Positions 62,826-64,000 of a DNA stretch of 64,000 nt are shown here, one piece after another. The DNA is from Chryseobacterium bernardetii (GTDB lineage Bacteria > Bacteroidota > Bacteroidia > Flavobacteriales > Weeksellaceae): NCBI RefSeq assembly GCF_003815975.1, contig NZ_CP033932.1:4135501-4199500 (forward strand), in the 5' to 3' direction. The notes beneath the pieces were generated by a model, which saw only the letters and a program-made list of their open reading frames with translations, was not told the origin of the DNA and made no database searches. Numbering within the stretch: position 1 is the stretch's first letter; each line of letters starts with the position of its first letter. The position numbers and the translations under genes were made by a program.

Positions 62826-62855
62826 TATTGAAAAAGAATAAAAAAACACAAGACA

Positions 62856-63977
62856 ATGCATCATCAGTTTACTATTGGAATCGAAGAAGAATATCAGATC
62901 ATTGATGTTGAAAGCAGGGATTTGATTTCTCACGTATCAAAAATCATTGAAGGCGGAAAAGCAGTATTGAGTGAAAACCTAAAGCACGAAATGCATGAAT
63001 CCATGATTGAAATGGAAACCGGAATCTGCCAGAATATTCAGGAAGCCCGTGCAGAATTAACCAATCTAAGAAGACACCTCATCAACACAGCCCACGAACA
63101 GGGGCTCCGTGTTTCCGGAGGTGGAACCCATCCTTTTTCCCATTGGTCAGACAACACGATCACTCAGGGAGAGAGATACATCAAAATTGTTGATGATATG
63201 GGGGATGTAGCCCGCGAGAACCTTATTTTCGGGCTTCACGTACATATTGGAATTCCTAACCGTGAAGAAGGAGTAAGAATTCAGAATGTAATGCGTTACT
63301 TTCTGCCTCACGTATATGCCCTATCCACCAATTCTCCTTTCTGGATTGGAAGGTATACAGGTTTTAAATCTTACAGGCAGGAAATTTTCGTCAAGTTCCC
63401 CAGAACCGGTATTCCAAGCTACTTTAACTCACTAGCAGAGTTTGACAGCTACGTTGATCTCTTAGTAAAAACAGGGACTATTGACAATGCTAAAAAAATA
63501 TGGTGGGATTTAAGGGTTCACCCGTTCTACCCTACCATTGAATTCAGGATTTGTGATATGCCATTAAGAATTGATGAAACCGTATGTCTTGCTGCCATTA
63601 TGCAGAGTTTAGTGGCTAAAATTTATAAGCTACACCAGCAAAACCTCAGCTTCAGAAGTTACAGAAGACTATTATTGAACGAAAATAAATGGCGTGCCTC
63701 CAAAAGCGGTATTGAAGCCCACCTGATCGATTTTGGAAAAGAAGAATCTGTTCCGTATCCTCTATTATTAAAAGAACTTTTAGAGTTTATTGATGATGTT
63801 GTAGATGATTTGGGATGCCGGAAAGAGGTTGAATATGCCTGGAAAATTCTTGAAAACGGAACGGGAGCCGACCGACAGCTACAGATCTTTAAGGAAACCG
63901 GTGATCTTACTAAAGTGGTAGATTATATGATCTCAGAAACAGAATATGGCATCACCCATGGTGAACCCGCTTCATAA
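62856..63977 (+). CDS. Carboxylate-amine ligase, YbdK/GCS2 family
   Basis: 373 residues. GIEEEYQ at 8-14, then GGGTHPFSHW, LHVHIGIPN and FRICDMP blocks of the glutamate-cysteine ligase 2 superfamily. YbdK-type proteins have weak gamma-glutamyl ligase activity; many clustered relatives are thought to make small peptide conjugates. Third amide-bond-forming ligase of the cluster, 30 nt after the RimK-like gene. The cluster may continue beyond the window. Confidence 0.92.
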   Translation: MHHQFTIGIEEEYQIIDVESRDLISHVSKIIEGGKAVLSENLKHEMHESMIEMETGICQNIQEARAELTNLRRHLINTAHEQGLRVSGGGTHPFSHWSDNTITQGERYIKIVDDMGDVARENLIFGLHVHIGIPNREEGVRIQNVMRYFLPHVYALSTNSPFWIGRYTGFKSYRQEIFVKFPRTGIPSYFNSLAEFDSYVDLLVKTGTIDNAKKIWWDLRVHPFYPTIEFRICDMPLRIDETVCLAAIMQSLVAKIYKLHQQNLSFRSYRRLLLNENKWRASKSGIEAHLIDFGKEESVPYPLLLKELLEFIDDVVDDLGCRKEVEYAWKILENGTGADRQLQIFKETGDLTKVVDYMISETEYGITHGEPAS

Positions 63978-64000
63978 TATTTTTGGTAACTTTACAAAAA

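Noticed and set aside
1..64000. CRISPR arrays, tRNA or rRNA genes, prophage or integrase genes
   Set aside because: No regularly spaced direct repeats, no cloverleaf with TTCGAnTC-type T-arms, and no phage or recombinase genes were found on reading both strands.

Overview
The window looks like part of a chromosome from a Flavobacteriia/Weeksellaceae bacterium, most probably Chryseobacterium or a close relative. The evidence is low G+C coding sequence, A-rich leaders with little Shine-Dalgarno signal, many promoters fitting the Bacteroidota consensus TTG-N17-23-TAnnTTTG, type IX secretion sorting domains, MKK..AQ signal peptides on outer-membrane barrels, and an F-ATPase locus without atpD/atpC. 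I found no rRNA, tRNA, CRISPR array, insertion sequence or prophage. Almost everything is housekeeping or cell-envelope gene content.

Layout. 1-14.3 kb is mostly minus strand: a nucleoside permease cut by the window edge, a bifunctional nuclease, etfBA, an SDR, a T9SS cargo protein, an M20 dipeptidase, a small lipoprotein, a THUMP-like methyltransferase, then udk - divIC/ftsB - mutA - dinB and a CNNM/CBS protein with clpS. 14.5-19.9 kb is the F-ATPase operon atpBEFHAG plus a small membrane-protein gene. 20.3-33.9 kb holds ffh, five outer-membrane barrel genes in tandem, phoH, a DUF62 SAM hydrolase, a branched-chain-type E2, a serine hydrolase, a ClC transporter, a T9SS adhesin and a truncated secreted protein. 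34.1-35.4 kb is the ribosomal operon rpsF-rpsR-rplI. 35.5-42.3 kb has a divergent AraC regulator and a TolC/HlyD/MFS tripartite efflux set, then an aldehyde dehydrogenase. 42.4-50.2 kb has a thioredoxin-like protein, an LpxL-like acyltransferase, a GT2, an exonuclease, apaG and sucAB. 50.3-56.8 kb has an SRPBCC protein and a compact glycogen operon glgB-glgA-lipoprotein-glgC.

The most interesting region is 56.96-63.98 kb, read rightward: a glycogen-binding-like/esterase fusion, an M17 aminopeptidase, an ATP-grasp ligase, a second esterase, a RimK-like ATP-grasp ligase and a GCS2/YbdK carboxylate-amine ligase. Three different amide-bond-forming ligases beside two hydrolases and a peptidase point to a small-peptide or peptide-conjugate pathway of unknown product. 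It sits divergently beside the glycogen genes and may continue past the window end.

Intergenic regions carry several families of imperfect inverted repeats, one with a compensatory base change in its hairpin. At least four genes have a -7 element so close to the start codon that leaderless transcripts are likely.
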